From Thermofontimicrobium_A sp034505795 (GTDB lineage: Bacteria > Zhuqueibacterota > Zhuqueibacteria > Thermofontimicrobiales > Thermofontimicrobiaceae), in assembly GCA_034505795.1 (NCBI GenBank), contig JAPDQM010000032.1, positions 1 through 37,787 on the forward strand: a stretch of 37,787 nt of DNA, given 5' to 3'. Below the pieces are notes generated by a model. It was not told the origin of the DNA, made no database searches, and saw nothing but the letters and a program-made list of their open reading frames with translations. Made by a program: the position numbers and the translations under genes. Shown here piece after piece: positions 1 through 7,664 of the stretch; positions within the stretch are counted from its first letter, which is position 1, and the number at the start of each line of letters is the position of its first letter.

Positions 1-1
1 C

Positions 2-580
2 GCCCGGCGTGTGGGTATGGTAATTGGTGATGTGTCAGGAAAAGGAGTCCCAGCGGCCCTATACATGGCGCGGCTAATCAGCGATCTCCGCTATTATAGT
101 CACATCCATGAACGGCCAGCGACCGTTATGCAGACGATCAATCGCATCCTTTATGAACGCAGCCAGCAGGGCATGTTCGTCACGTTGATCTATTTGCTTC
201 TGGATCGGCAAACCGGGGAACTGAGAATCACCAATGGGGGCCATTTGCCGCCGCTCTGGTTTCAATCACAAACCCAATGCTCTCAACTGGTGGATTGGGC
301 CGCAGGTATTCCGCTGGGAATTTTGCCGCAGATTGAGCTATCGGAACAATTGGTGCAGTTACAGTCGGGCGATCAGTTTCTATTATACACCGATGGCATC
401 ATTGAGGCGAAAAATGATGGGGGGAAAATGTTTTCTCTCGAACGGCTGCAACAAATTTTCAATCGGTCCTGGTCTCATCCTCAAATGCTTATCGATGAAC
501 TCGTTCAGCAAGTACAAAAATTTAGCCGTCGCACACCGCAGCACGATGATATTACCCTGCTGGCGATTCAATGGCGTTGA
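2..580 (+). CDS. PP2C-type (SpoIIE/RsbU) serine phosphatase, C-terminal part, cut by window start
   Basis: This is the catalytic C-terminal part of a SpoIIE/RsbU-family phosphatase, which normally dephosphorylates a STAS anti-anti-sigma protein. The open frame runs upstream through position 2 (reading A-R-R-V-G-M), so the start and any N-terminal sensor domain lie outside the window. Visible PP2C landmarks are the metal-binding GDVSGKG near the start, TNGGHLPP in the middle (usually NAGH), YTDGIIEA, and a terminal HDDITLLAI, whose Asp pair normally binds Mn/Mg. The kinase and STAS partners follow on the same strand, giving a full partner-switching set. Family assignment is firm; the target is inferred from context. 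Confidence 0.9.
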   Translation, partial: ARRVGMVIGDVSGKGVPAALYMARLISDLRYYSHIHERPATVMQTINRILYERSQQGMFVTLIYLLLDRQTGELRITNGGHLPPLWFQSQTQCSQLVDWAAGIPLGILPQIELSEQLVQLQSGDQFLLYTDGIIEAKNDGGKMFSLERLQQIFNRSWSHPQMLIDELVQQVQKFSRRTPQHDDITLLAIQWR

Positions 581-683
581 CGAGCCAAACGGCAAGGGGC
601 ATGAAAGTCAAGTAATTTTAGTGATCATTTTTTATGTCTGGCTTCTTCTTTCCGGCGTAGGAACTTATTTCAGAGCTTGACGC

Positions 684-1103
684 ATGAAACAAACCATTGA
701 GATTAAAATCCTATCAGAACCGAAATTTTTGAAGATCGTCCGTGCTGCAGTGAGCCATGTGACTGAGATTATGGGTTTTCCTCAGGATGAGATAAATAAT
801 ATTACGCTGGCAGTAGATGAAGCGTGTAGTAATATTATCAAACATGCCTATGGTGGGCAGTCGGATCAGCCAATTCGCGTGTTATTACAGCTTTACGATG
901 ATCGGCTGGAGGTGATTTTGAAAGACGTGGGCAAAAAGGTCGCAGCAGATGATATCAAATCCAGAGATTTGGATGATCTGCGGCCTGGCGGGCTGGGTGT
1001 TCATCTGATAAGAAGCGTCATGGATGTGGTTAATTATAATATCCGTTCGACAAAAGGCAATCGCTTACAATTGGTTAAATTTCTACGGAGGAAAGGGTCG
1101 TAA
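684..1103 (+). CDS. RsbW/SpoIIAB-like anti-sigma serine kinase (HATPase_c)
   Basis: This 139-residue protein is a stand-alone GHKL ATPase of the RsbW/SpoIIAB type. The N-box is clear (AVDEACSNIIKHAY, with E47 and N50). A shortened G1 box follows (D81-V-G83), then a G2-like glycine stretch (RPGGLGVHLI, 101-110). Such proteins phosphorylate a STAS partner and sequester a sigma factor or another target. The G1 box reads DVGKKV, less canonical than DxGxxF, but the N-box residues are intact. It lies 103 bp after the phosphatase gene and 2 bp before the STAS gene, so the three probably share one transcript. No sigma factor is seen nearby. Confidence 0.88.
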   Translation: MKQTIEIKILSEPKFLKIVRAAVSHVTEIMGFPQDEINNITLAVDEACSNIIKHAYGGQSDQPIRVLLQLYDDRLEVILKDVGKKVAADDIKSRDLDDLRPGGLGVHLIRSVMDVVNYNIRSTKGNRLQLVKFLRRKGS

Positions 1104-1105
1104 GC

Positions 1106-1438
1106 TTGGAAATTAAGGTCGATGAAAGATCAAATTGCGCCATTTTGAAGATAACAGGGGATGTGGATCTATATTCTTCGCCGCTGGTGAGGAGCCAGAT
1201 AATCCATCTGGTAAATAAAAAGCAATTTAATTTGTTGGTTGATTTTACCGATATTACCTATATGGATAGTTCTGGCGTCGCGACGCTGGTGGAGGCATTG
1301 CAGATGACGCACCGCAATCATGGCAAACTCCGCCTGTTCAACATGCGCCAGGCCATTCGCGATGTTTTTGAATTGAGTCGCCTGGATAAAGTGTTCGACA
1401 TCTATGATAATGAGGAACTGGCGACACGAGGCATTTAG
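1106..1438 (+). CDS. STAS-domain protein (anti-sigma factor antagonist or MlaB-like)
   Basis: This is a single 110-residue STAS domain. The phosphorylatable loop reads YMDSSGVATL (D54-S55-S56-G57), matching the site that RsbW-type kinases modify. It starts with TTG two bases after the kinase stop, with AAGGG at 1093-1097 as a plausible ribosome site. It is followed after 21 bp by mlaE. In E. coli the Mla transporter includes a STAS subunit, MlaB, that binds the ATPase. This protein could therefore be an anti-anti-sigma factor, the MlaB equivalent, or both. Family is certain; the partner is undecided. Confidence 0.88.
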   Translation: MEIKVDERSNCAILKITGDVDLYSSPLVRSQIIHLVNKKQFNLLVDFTDITYMDSSGVATLVEALQMTHRNHGKLRLFNMRQAIRDVFELSRLDKVFDIYDNEELATRGI

Positions 1439-1459
1439 CTTATTGATTGGAAACAGATA

Positions 1460-2266
1460 ATGCGATTGATCCGGCAGGCCATGGGTAGTACCGGCCGACT
1501 TTTTTTAACCTACATGACACATGTTGCTCGCCTGCTGCAGTTGACGCGGGATGCCTTGTACTGGTCATTGATCGCACCGGTCAAAGGTAAGGGCGGCGTG
1601 CGCTGGAAAAGCACGATGCAGCAGATGGTATTGATTGGTTTCAACTCCGTGCCGATTGTAGCCACAATCTGCTTTTTTGTGGGTTTGATCATGGCGATGC
1701 AAGCCGCCTATCAATTGGAACGGTTCGGGGCTTCTATTTATGTGGCGAATTTGGTTGGGGTTTCGATGACGAGGGAGTTGGGGCCCTTGCTAACGGCGAT
1801 AATCATTGCTGGCCGGAGCGGATCGGCCATCGCCGCAGAGATTGGTACGATGAAAGTAAATGAGGAAATCGATGCGCTGCAGACGATGGGCTTGAATCCG
1901 ACCCGGTTTTTGGTTGTGCCACGATTATTGGCGCTGTTGTTGGTGCTACCGTGTCTGTCGCTGATCGCTGATGCGGTGGGTATCCTCGGCGGCTTTTTCC
2001 TGGCAGTGTTTAGTCTTGATATCTCATTTATCCGCTTTCTGAAGCAAACGGCTGATGCGCTGGTGTTGAAGGACCTGCTGACCGGTTTGACCAAAACATT
2101 TTTTTTTGCTGTGATTATTGCCCAGGTGGGAGCTTATCAGGGATTCATTGTTGAAGGCGGCGCTGAAGGCGTGGGCAAGTCCACTACCAATTCAGTGGTC
2201 ACTTCCATTTTTCTGATCATTGTGGCCGATTTGATTACCACCATGGTGTTTTATTCGACGTTATAG
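1460..2266 (+). CDS. mlaE: MlaE-family ABC permease, phospholipid transport
   Basis: This 268-residue permease belongs to the MlaE/TrnI family of inner-membrane subunits that move phospholipids between the inner and outer membranes with MlaF and MlaD. It shows the family's hydrophobic segments and the conserved stretch around residues 107-145: MTRELGPLLTAIIIAGRSG followed by EIGTMKVNEEIDALQTMG, which forms the coupling region to the ATPase. Length is typical (about 260). The ATPase and MCE genes follow directly. It is probably translated from ATG 1460; the upstream GGAAAC is only a weak ribosome site. Confidence 0.93.
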   Translation: MRLIRQAMGSTGRLFLTYMTHVARLLQLTRDALYWSLIAPVKGKGGVRWKSTMQQMVLIGFNSVPIVATICFFVGLIMAMQAAYQLERFGASIYVANLVGVSMTRELGPLLTAIIIAGRSGSAIAAEIGTMKVNEEIDALQTMGLNPTRFLVVPRLLALLLVLPCLSLIADAVGILGGFFLAVFSLDISFIRFLKQTADALVLKDLLTGLTKTFFFAVIIAQVGAYQGFIVEGGAEGVGKSTTNSVVTSIFLIIVADLITTMVFYSTL

Positions 2267-2374
2267 CCAGATGCCATGGTTGAGTGTGAGCATGATGTTA
2301 AAAGGGTAGTGCTCGTCTCAATCTGTCTGCGAAACGGCATTCTGGCAGCCATTAATTTGTCGAAATTATTATTG

Positions 2375-3181
2375 ATGTTCATGTCTATTCAAGAACGACA
2401 ACAACCTATCATCGAAATCGTGGACCTGGTCACCGCCTATGGCCAGCGACGGATATTGGATGGCATCAACCTCCAGATCCTGCCGGGCGAGACCATGACG
2501 ATTTTGGGGCGATCCGGCTGTGGTAAGAGCACGCTGCTGCGCCATTTGATCGGCCTATCAAAACCAAGTCAAGGGCACATTTTTATCAAGGGGCAGGATA
2601 TTACCTCGCTGTCTGAGGAAGAGATGTTGCCGATCCGGCGCAAAATTGGGATGCTGTTTCAGGGCGCGGCGCTATTTAATTCTATGACTGTGGGCGACAA
2701 TGTGGCTCTCCCATTGCGGGAGCACACGGCGCTGGAAGAGCCAACGATCAAAATCATGACTCGCATGAAACTGGATCAGGTGGGGCTGGCTGGCTTTGAT
2801 GATTTTATGCCGGCGCAGCTATCGGGTGGCATGAAAAAACGGGCGGCACTGGCTCGGGCGATTGCTATGGACCCCGATATCCTGTTTTGTGATGAACCAT
2901 CGGCGGGTCTGGATCCCATCGTGGCCGTGGGTATCGATCATCTGATCTTGAAGTTGAAAAAAGCATTTCACATGACCATTGTCGTGGTGACGCATGAACT
3001 GGCTTCGGTTTCGTTGATTGCCGATCGCGTGGCGTTGTTGGATAGCGGCCGCATCATCGCCCTGGGCACGGTGGAGCAACTCAAACAATCGGCAGATGAT
3101 AAGGTCCAACAATTTTTCAATCGTATTCCGGATCCCGAATCTATCGATCGGGAAAGCTATTTGAATTCACTGATTGAGTGA
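2375..3181 (+). CDS. mlaF: MlaF-family ABC transporter ATP-binding protein
   Basis: ATPase of the Mla lipid transporter. It has Walker A GRSGCGKST, signature LSGGMKKRAALARA, Walker B DILFCDEPSAGLDP and the switch His in VVTHEL. The frame is open back to an ATG at 2276, but the 33 extra residues resemble nothing in the family and homology starts around PIIEIVDLV. I therefore place the start at ATG 2375 (or 2381). None of these starts has a good Shine-Dalgarno, so the choice is tentative. It lies between mlaE and mlaD in one operon. Confidence 0.9.
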   Translation: MFMSIQERQQPIIEIVDLVTAYGQRRILDGINLQILPGETMTILGRSGCGKSTLLRHLIGLSKPSQGHIFIKGQDITSLSEEEMLPIRRKIGMLFQGAALFNSMTVGDNVALPLREHTALEEPTIKIMTRMKLDQVGLAGFDDFMPAQLSGGMKKRAALARAIAMDPDILFCDEPSAGLDPIVAVGIDHLILKLKKAFHMTIVVVTHELASVSLIADRVALLDSGRIIALGTVEQLKQSADDKVQQFFNRIPDPESIDRESYLNSLIE

Positions 3182-3238
3182 TTTAGAAAATGGAATAACC
3201 TAATCAAAATTTCAAGAGCCAGGTGAGGGAAAAGATCC

Positions 3239-4132
3239 ATGGAATATCAATCGAATGAAATCAGAGCTGGCTGCCTGGTGATAGTTGGCATTGTTTTATT
3301 GGTGATTTTTTTAATTTTAATTTCGGGGTTGGATTTTCTGGCTTCAAAGAAGAGCTATTATGCGCAATTCAAATACACCAGCGGTGTTGAAGTGGGGTCG
3401 CTGGTACGGTATGGTGGCATGGAAGTAGGTCGGGTAAAAAAAGTCGGCATCGCGCCAGACGACAATACAATGATCCGCTTTGAAATCGAAATTGATGGCG
3501 ATGTGCCAGTGAAAAAGGACTCTGAGGTGTTCATTACATCCATTGGCATCATGGGGGATGAGTACATCGAAATATCAACCGGCTCACCAAATGCCGACTT
3601 GATGCCGCCGGGGAGTTTGCTAAATTGCAAGGATGTGACGCCATTGATGATGTTGACCGATAGTTTTGATCAATTGAGTCAAAAGCTGTCGCTTACTATT
3701 GATAATCTTAATCAGATATTGGGCCAGAATAATCAGAGCCAGATTCAACAGGTACTGGTCAATTTGAACCGATTGCTGGAGGATAATCAACAGGCCATCG
3801 CGGGGCTAATGGCCAATTCCAATGACGTCATTTCTCATCTGAGTCAACTGAGCGGTCGGTTGGATACGATGTTACTAGAAAATCAGGATCACATTTCGCA
3901 CTCCATCCAGCAGTTGGAAGCAACCCTAATTCACTCCCAGGAGCTAATTCAGAATATGCAGCAAACGATGAAAAACGTGAATCAGATGATCACTGCGCAA
4001 AATGGGAATTATAGCGAAATCATCGATAATCTGAATCGCACCAGCCGCAACCTGGATGAATTTACCCGCACACTTAAAGAGCGTCCCTGGAGTTTGATTC
4101 GGAAGTCGGCGCCGAAGGAGCGGGGGGAATGA
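3239..4132 (+). CDS. mlaD: MlaD-like MCE-domain protein
   Basis: This 297-residue protein is a periplasmic substrate-binding subunit of the Mla system. It has one N-terminal membrane anchor (residues 10-30) and one MCE domain (about 37-113, with KYTSGVEVGSLVRYGGMEVG and GIMGDEYIEI). A long Gln/Asn-rich helical tail follows (130-285) and probably forms a hexameric coiled-coil tunnel, as in longer MCE proteins. A GAGGGA ribosome site precedes ATG 3239. It is the last gene of the operon. The outer-membrane lipoprotein partner (MlaA) and MlaC are not in the window. Confidence 0.92.
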   Translation: MEYQSNEIRAGCLVIVGIVLLVIFLILISGLDFLASKKSYYAQFKYTSGVEVGSLVRYGGMEVGRVKKVGIAPDDNTMIRFEIEIDGDVPVKKDSEVFITSIGIMGDEYIEISTGSPNADLMPPGSLLNCKDVTPLMMLTDSFDQLSQKLSLTIDNLNQILGQNNQSQIQQVLVNLNRLLEDNQQAIAGLMANSNDVISHLSQLSGRLDTMLLENQDHISHSIQQLEATLIHSQELIQNMQQTMKNVNQMITAQNGNYSEIIDNLNRTSRNLDEFTRTLKERPWSLIRKSAPKERGE

Positions 4133-4144
4133 GCGGTGGTCTGA

Positions 4145-4207
4145 AATCAGTGATCAGTAATCAGTAATCAGTAATCAGTAATCAGTAATCAGTGATCAGT
4201 GATCGGT
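4145..4207 (+). repeat. 7-bp tandem repeat, nine units
   Basis: Nine head-to-tail copies of a 7-bp unit (AATCAGT, with GATCAGT and a final GATCGGT as variants) begin 13 bases after the mlaD stop. The period is exact and there are no spacers, so this is a microsatellite-like array rather than a CRISPR. The unit number is likely to vary between strains. Confidence 0.95.
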
Positions 4208-4609
4208 GATTTCGGTGTGAATATTGCTACCGAGTTGACAGTTACCTCTGACATCTGAGCTTTTTCAAATTTAATAAAAAAAGTTTAGGAAGCAAGATTT
4301 TTTTTCTTCCCGTCGGGTGCAGCGCTGAAAAGGCAACGGCTTTCCAAGTATTCATCTAAACGAAATTGGAAACGACTAATTCACCAAGCAATTCACTTTA
4401 TCGCATATCAACGGCACACGCCCGGGCAAATGGCCGCCCCTCAATTATTTGCTGGTGCTCGCTATAGCCCATTTAAAATGCGACCGAAAATCAGGGCGAT
4501 TATTCGGTCTTACTTGTTTTTTCCGCTGGCTGATTTTTTACTTGACATTTAGGCGGCAACTGGTTACATTATAACTAAAGAATTTTTGGAGCCAATTTTG
4601 AGTTCGACG
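4208..4609. other. AT-rich intergenic stretch without genes
   Basis: I see no coding pattern here on either strand. It contains an A/T-rich block (4270-4310) and ends in the promoter-like sequence described separately at 4542-4570. A short GGAAG/CTTCC pair around 4288-4308 flanks a T run but is too weak to call a terminator. Confidence 0.5.
4542..4570 (+). promoter_or_regulatory. Sigma70-like promoter facing the palindromic element
   Basis: TTGACA at 4542-4547 and TACATT at 4565-4570 are separated by 17 bases, close to the sigma70 consensus. No coding gene follows. A transcript would run straight into the nested inverted-repeat element at 4610-5060. This is sequence-pattern evidence only. 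Confidence 0.4.
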
Positions 4610-5060
4610 TTTCATAATTCTTTGCAGGGTCTTCTAAGGCTACTTGGTTTCTGTTGCAAAAATGGAAATCAAAAGAAACGATGTCATTTCTGTCTGCCAG
4701 TTGGCAATTGGCGTCAACCTAAAAGCCCCGAAGGGGTGATATGTTTGTAGGTAGCAAAAACACAACCCATTTGGAACCCCGTTAGGGGTGAAATGTGATA
4801 CAGATAATGATAAGACTGTATAAATTTTTTCAAAAATACCCTGCAAACATGCCACTCCTACGGAGTTGAGATGCTTAATCCAAGATTTTTCTATAAACAT
4901 TCTACTCCTAACGGAGTTGAAAATCGTTGAACCATGTTTAAGTTGACGCCTATGGCCAGTTGGCGGACAGGCATGACAATTTATCCCGTTTGGATAATTT
5001 TGCAACAAGAACTACTTAGTACATTATTTCATAATTTCTTGTAGGGTTATTAAAAGGCTT
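4610..5060. repeat. Nested inverted-repeat element with palindromic cores (MITE/REP-like)
   Basis: The outer edges carry imperfect direct repeats (4610-4641 and 5027-5060, both starting TTTCATAATT and ending near AAGGCT). Inside them is an inverted pair around TGTTGCAAAA (4649-4661 with 4998-5012). Next comes a strong inverted pair of about 38 bp (4682-4719 with 4941-4978; shared core GGCGTCAAC and GTCAT..CTGTC). Between these lie four short palindromes: CCCCGAAGGGG near 4726, CCCCGTTAGGGG near 4777, CTCCTACGGAG near 4854 and CTCCTAACGGAG near 4905. The first two point opposite to the last two, so the whole block is a large imperfect palindrome. No protein is encoded. Confidence 0.75.
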
Positions 5061-5905
5061 ACACCCTAATCCATTTATGCTGAAATATTCAAAGTGAGAA
5101 GCAATCAATCTTGTTGCGCACGATGTTGTTTCTGATAGCTATAAGCTTCCAAAGACCGGTTTAATGGACCCAATCCATTAGACCTTATTAACCTTAGTAG
5201 TCCATGATGGTCCACCAATGCTAAACCTTATTCGCTTATTTTTCTTTCAAGGATTATTCCTGATAAGCTAATAAGGTTCGACCTGTCCTGGGGCGGGCTT
5301 GTTACTAAGGCTAATAAGGTGTTGTAGCAGTTAGGTGGCGGGATCAAATCCCGGAGATCAGGTTGATTTTGGTGCGCCATTTCATGATTTTTTGTAAGGA
5401 TTGACGGTTTAATTTTATCACACAACGTGCAAATAATCAAAGCCAGCAGGAATTAATCCTGCAAAGCGGGATTTTAGTTGATAATCGTTGGACGATTGTA
5501 AGCCCTTCAAGAACTTTTAAAATGGTTTACTTAGTGTTTGACTGAAACATGGAAAAACTGACCGATCGCTGATCGGCGAGAGTTGTCTAAATCGTAGAAA
5601 TTTAATCAATGCTAAATTAGTAAGGGACCGATCAGTGCCTATTTTCGGACAGGCACTGCTTGGTCAGATTAAACTGAATCATGTTATTCCTAACGAATAC
5701 GCTAGTCGGCAAAGGAATAACGAGGAGTCTGTAGATTATCCAATTAGCAAGGTAGTCTCATAAACAGATTTCTCGCTTCGCTCGAAATGACCTGTATTTG
5801 TTGATGAATTTGAATAATCTGACCAAGCAAGATTAAGATTTGTAGTTTAATTCCGACACGATAATAAAAATAGACACCAAAAGCTGGAATCCTGGAGATT
5901 ACGTC
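5061..5905. other. Gene-free, palindrome-rich spacer upstream of the cytochrome gene
   Basis: No credible protein is seen on either strand. Several separate palindromes are present: the inverted element at 5181-5321; GCAGGA/TCCTGC near 5446-5462; CCGATC-GCT-GATCGG at 5562-5576; and a nested pair GACC..CAGTGCCT / AGGCACTG..GGTC at 5626-5665. A REP-like TTTCTCGCTTCGCTCGAAA lies at about 5769-5787. A degenerate third copy of the TTTCATAATT-type edge repeat lies at 5380-5400. Confidence 0.55.
5181..5321. repeat. Second nested inverted-repeat element (AATAAGGT family)
   Basis: The outer pair is 5181-5200 against 5302-5321; in the same orientation these read CTACTAAGGTTAATAAGGTC and TTACTAAGGCTAATAAGGTG. 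A second inner pair, around 5221-5240 and 5259-5278, shares the core TAAGCnAATAAGGTT. The arrangement is symmetrical and non-coding, again suggesting a small mobile or regulatory palindrome. Confidence 0.65.
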
Positions 5906-7312
5906 ATGTATCGATTTACGGCAAAGATATTCTGCTACCTTGTGGCAGCTATTTTTATCAGCAGCCTGAACGATGTCAAGCCAACTCTGGCGCAAACATC
6001 GTCGCTGCGGATTTTTAGTTCGACTAACATTATGGGCTATCTGGAGCCCTGCGGCTGAGGCAGCGGCCGTAGCGGTGGTGTTGCTCGGCGGGCGACCTAT
6101 ATCAAAAAATATCGTTCTTCGCAGGAACAGACGTTGATCCTTGATGCGGGTGATTTTGTTAGCAGCCGGGGCAAAAAAGAACAGCTCAAGACCGAATTTC
6201 TGTTGAAAGCGATGTCGCAAATGAAATATGACGCCATCGCTCTGGGCGAGCGGGACTTTTTGCACGGCATCGATTTTCTCGTGGAGGCGAAAAAGAAATA
6301 CAATTTGCCACTCATCTGCGCCAATGTTTTTCAAGCCGACGGCAAAACGCCGTTGTTTGAACCTTACATCATTAAAGAATTGCCGGAAATTGTCCATGGG
6401 AATAAACGAATTCCGTCGCTGCGGGTGGGTATTCTTAGTGTCATGCTTTATCGCTCCCAGTTGGTTTTTGATAACGATCCGCCGCCCATCATCATGGGCA
6501 ATCCCGTGGAAGCCGCCCAACAGGTGCTCGAACAAATCAAAGATCGCTGTGACGTCATCATTGGGCTGATCCATCTGCCCTACGCCGAACTGAATAAACT
6601 TATCCAACAGGTGAGTTCCATTGATGTGGTAATTGCTGGTCACGATCCCATGATGTATTTAGAACCGCAAACGATCGGCAAGACATTGATCATCGCGGGA
6701 GGAAGCAAAGGGCAATATATCGGCGACCTGCGATTGATATTGAACGGTCAGAAAAAGATTATTGACCATGAAGGCAAGGTGGTGAACCTGAATGAACAGT
6801 TCAAAGATGATCCGTCGATGTTGAAATTATTGGAAGAGTATCGGGAACGCGAGGCAGCCCTGACCATCGAGATCAATCGGGAACAATACCGGGCAATGAA
6901 GATGTTTGTCGGAGCCGAGGCGTGTCGAAAATGTCATGCCGATCAATACGATCAGTGGAAAAAAACAGGACATGCCACCGCATTCCAGCGCTTGCAAAAG
7001 GAGGGGATGCAGGAAGCGATGGCCTGTCTTCAATGTCACACCACGGGCTTCGCTCAATACAATGGCTTTTATAGCATCAAAGAGACGCCGGAAATGGCCA
7101 ATGTGCAATGCGAATCGTGCCATGGCATCGGCCAGTTGCATGTCCAGAGCATCGAAAAAATGAAATCGGGCAAGTTGCGGGCGGCCATTTTGTCGCCAAT
7201 AACCGAAGAAACCTGCCTCGGCTGCCACACGGCTGAACGAGACCCAGATTTTCAATACACTGCGGCGCTGGGAAAAGTCAAACATGGTGCCGCCGCAAAA
7301 GCCAAAAAATAA
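5906..7312 (+). CDS. Exported metallophosphatase / tetraheme cytochrome c with in-frame TGA (probable selenoprotein)
   Basis: The 468-codon frame starts at ATG 5906, after GGAG at 5894-5897. Residues 1-29 form a signal peptide, with likely cleavage after PTLA. The 5'-nucleotidase-like metallophosphatase part follows: GYLEPCG at 44-50, in-frame TGA at codon 51, SGGVARRATYI, then DAGD (80-83), GERDF (114-118) and VIAGHD (to 247). The C-terminal half carries four CxxCH heme sites at 340-344, 374-378, 402-406 and 437-441, in a cytochrome c554-like layout. From memory, relatives read PCGC at this point, so TGA replaces a conserved Cys. A SECIS-like hairpin follows at once. Without recoding the product would stop after 50 residues, and a caller would report only 6134-7312. 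A TGC-to-TGA pseudogene or sequencing error is the alternative. Substrate is unknown. Confidence 0.8.
6056..6058 (+). other. In-frame TGA at a conserved Cys position, candidate selenocysteine codon
   Basis: Codon 51 of the cytochrome gene reads TGA. It follows GYLEPCG and precedes SGRSGGVARR, giving a Cys49-Gly50-Sec51 pair if recoded. The frame continues for 417 more codons with clear homology on both sides. TGA is an ordinary stop in neighbouring genes, so this is not a changed genetic code. Confidence 0.7.
6059..6089 (+). promoter_or_regulatory. Bacterial SECIS-like hairpin
   Basis: Seven bases after the TGA a hairpin can form: GCCG (6066-6069) pairs with CGGC (6086-6089), T6070 is bulged, and AGC (6071-6073) pairs with GCT (6083-6085). 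The apical loop is GGTGGTGTT (6074-6082). A bulged U below a short upper stem and G/U residues in the loop are what SelB recognises in the E. coli formate dehydrogenase SECIS. Spacing from the TGA fits the bacterial range. Confidence 0.6.
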
Positions 7313-7664
7313 TATTGCATCGATCTGATTTCTATGTGCCAGAGAGATGATATTTGCATGAGAAAATCATGATGCGATTAATAAAGCTGCCACGCAGCCA
7401 CCAGCAACGCTAAGGTTATTTGCGAAGATTCTAACTCTGGGCTGAAACTGAATTCAACATTTTTTAGTATCAAGATCCTATCATTGGAATCTGGCTCGCC
7501 TGGTGCCTTTATGTCTTAGTGGCGAACAAGCCCAGGTCAGAACCATTGGTCATCAGATAAATTGGCCACGAAGCCCCCAAGCTGCCAGCCGCTGACAGGC
7601 TAGGGCTAAAACGGTATTGCTTTAAGGAAGAAAAAACGCTCAATTCACTCTAAATTCGAATCGC
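7313..7664. other. Intergenic region, no gene seen
   Basis: This gap between the cytochrome and helicase genes shows no coding pattern, no RNA gene and no convincing hairpin terminator. The text around 7500-7540 resembles low-complexity intergenic filler seen again near 13370. Only an AAGGAAG at about 7623-7629 is notable, and it is too far from ATG 7665 to be its ribosome site. Confidence 0.4.

Noticed and set aside
4145..4207. CRISPR-like array
   Set aside because: The repeat unit is 7 bp, directly adjoining, without spacers, and there are no cas genes.
6056..6058. Altered genetic code (TGA as Gly or Trp) as the explanation for the internal TGA
   Set aside because: Many genes in the window end in TGA, for example at 3181, 4132 and 12395, with no read-through homology beyond them.
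5744..6643. Long minus-strand open frame opposite the cytochrome gene
   Set aside because: No recognisable family, and it lies over a clearly coding plus-strand frame with metallophosphatase motifs; it is an antisense shadow.
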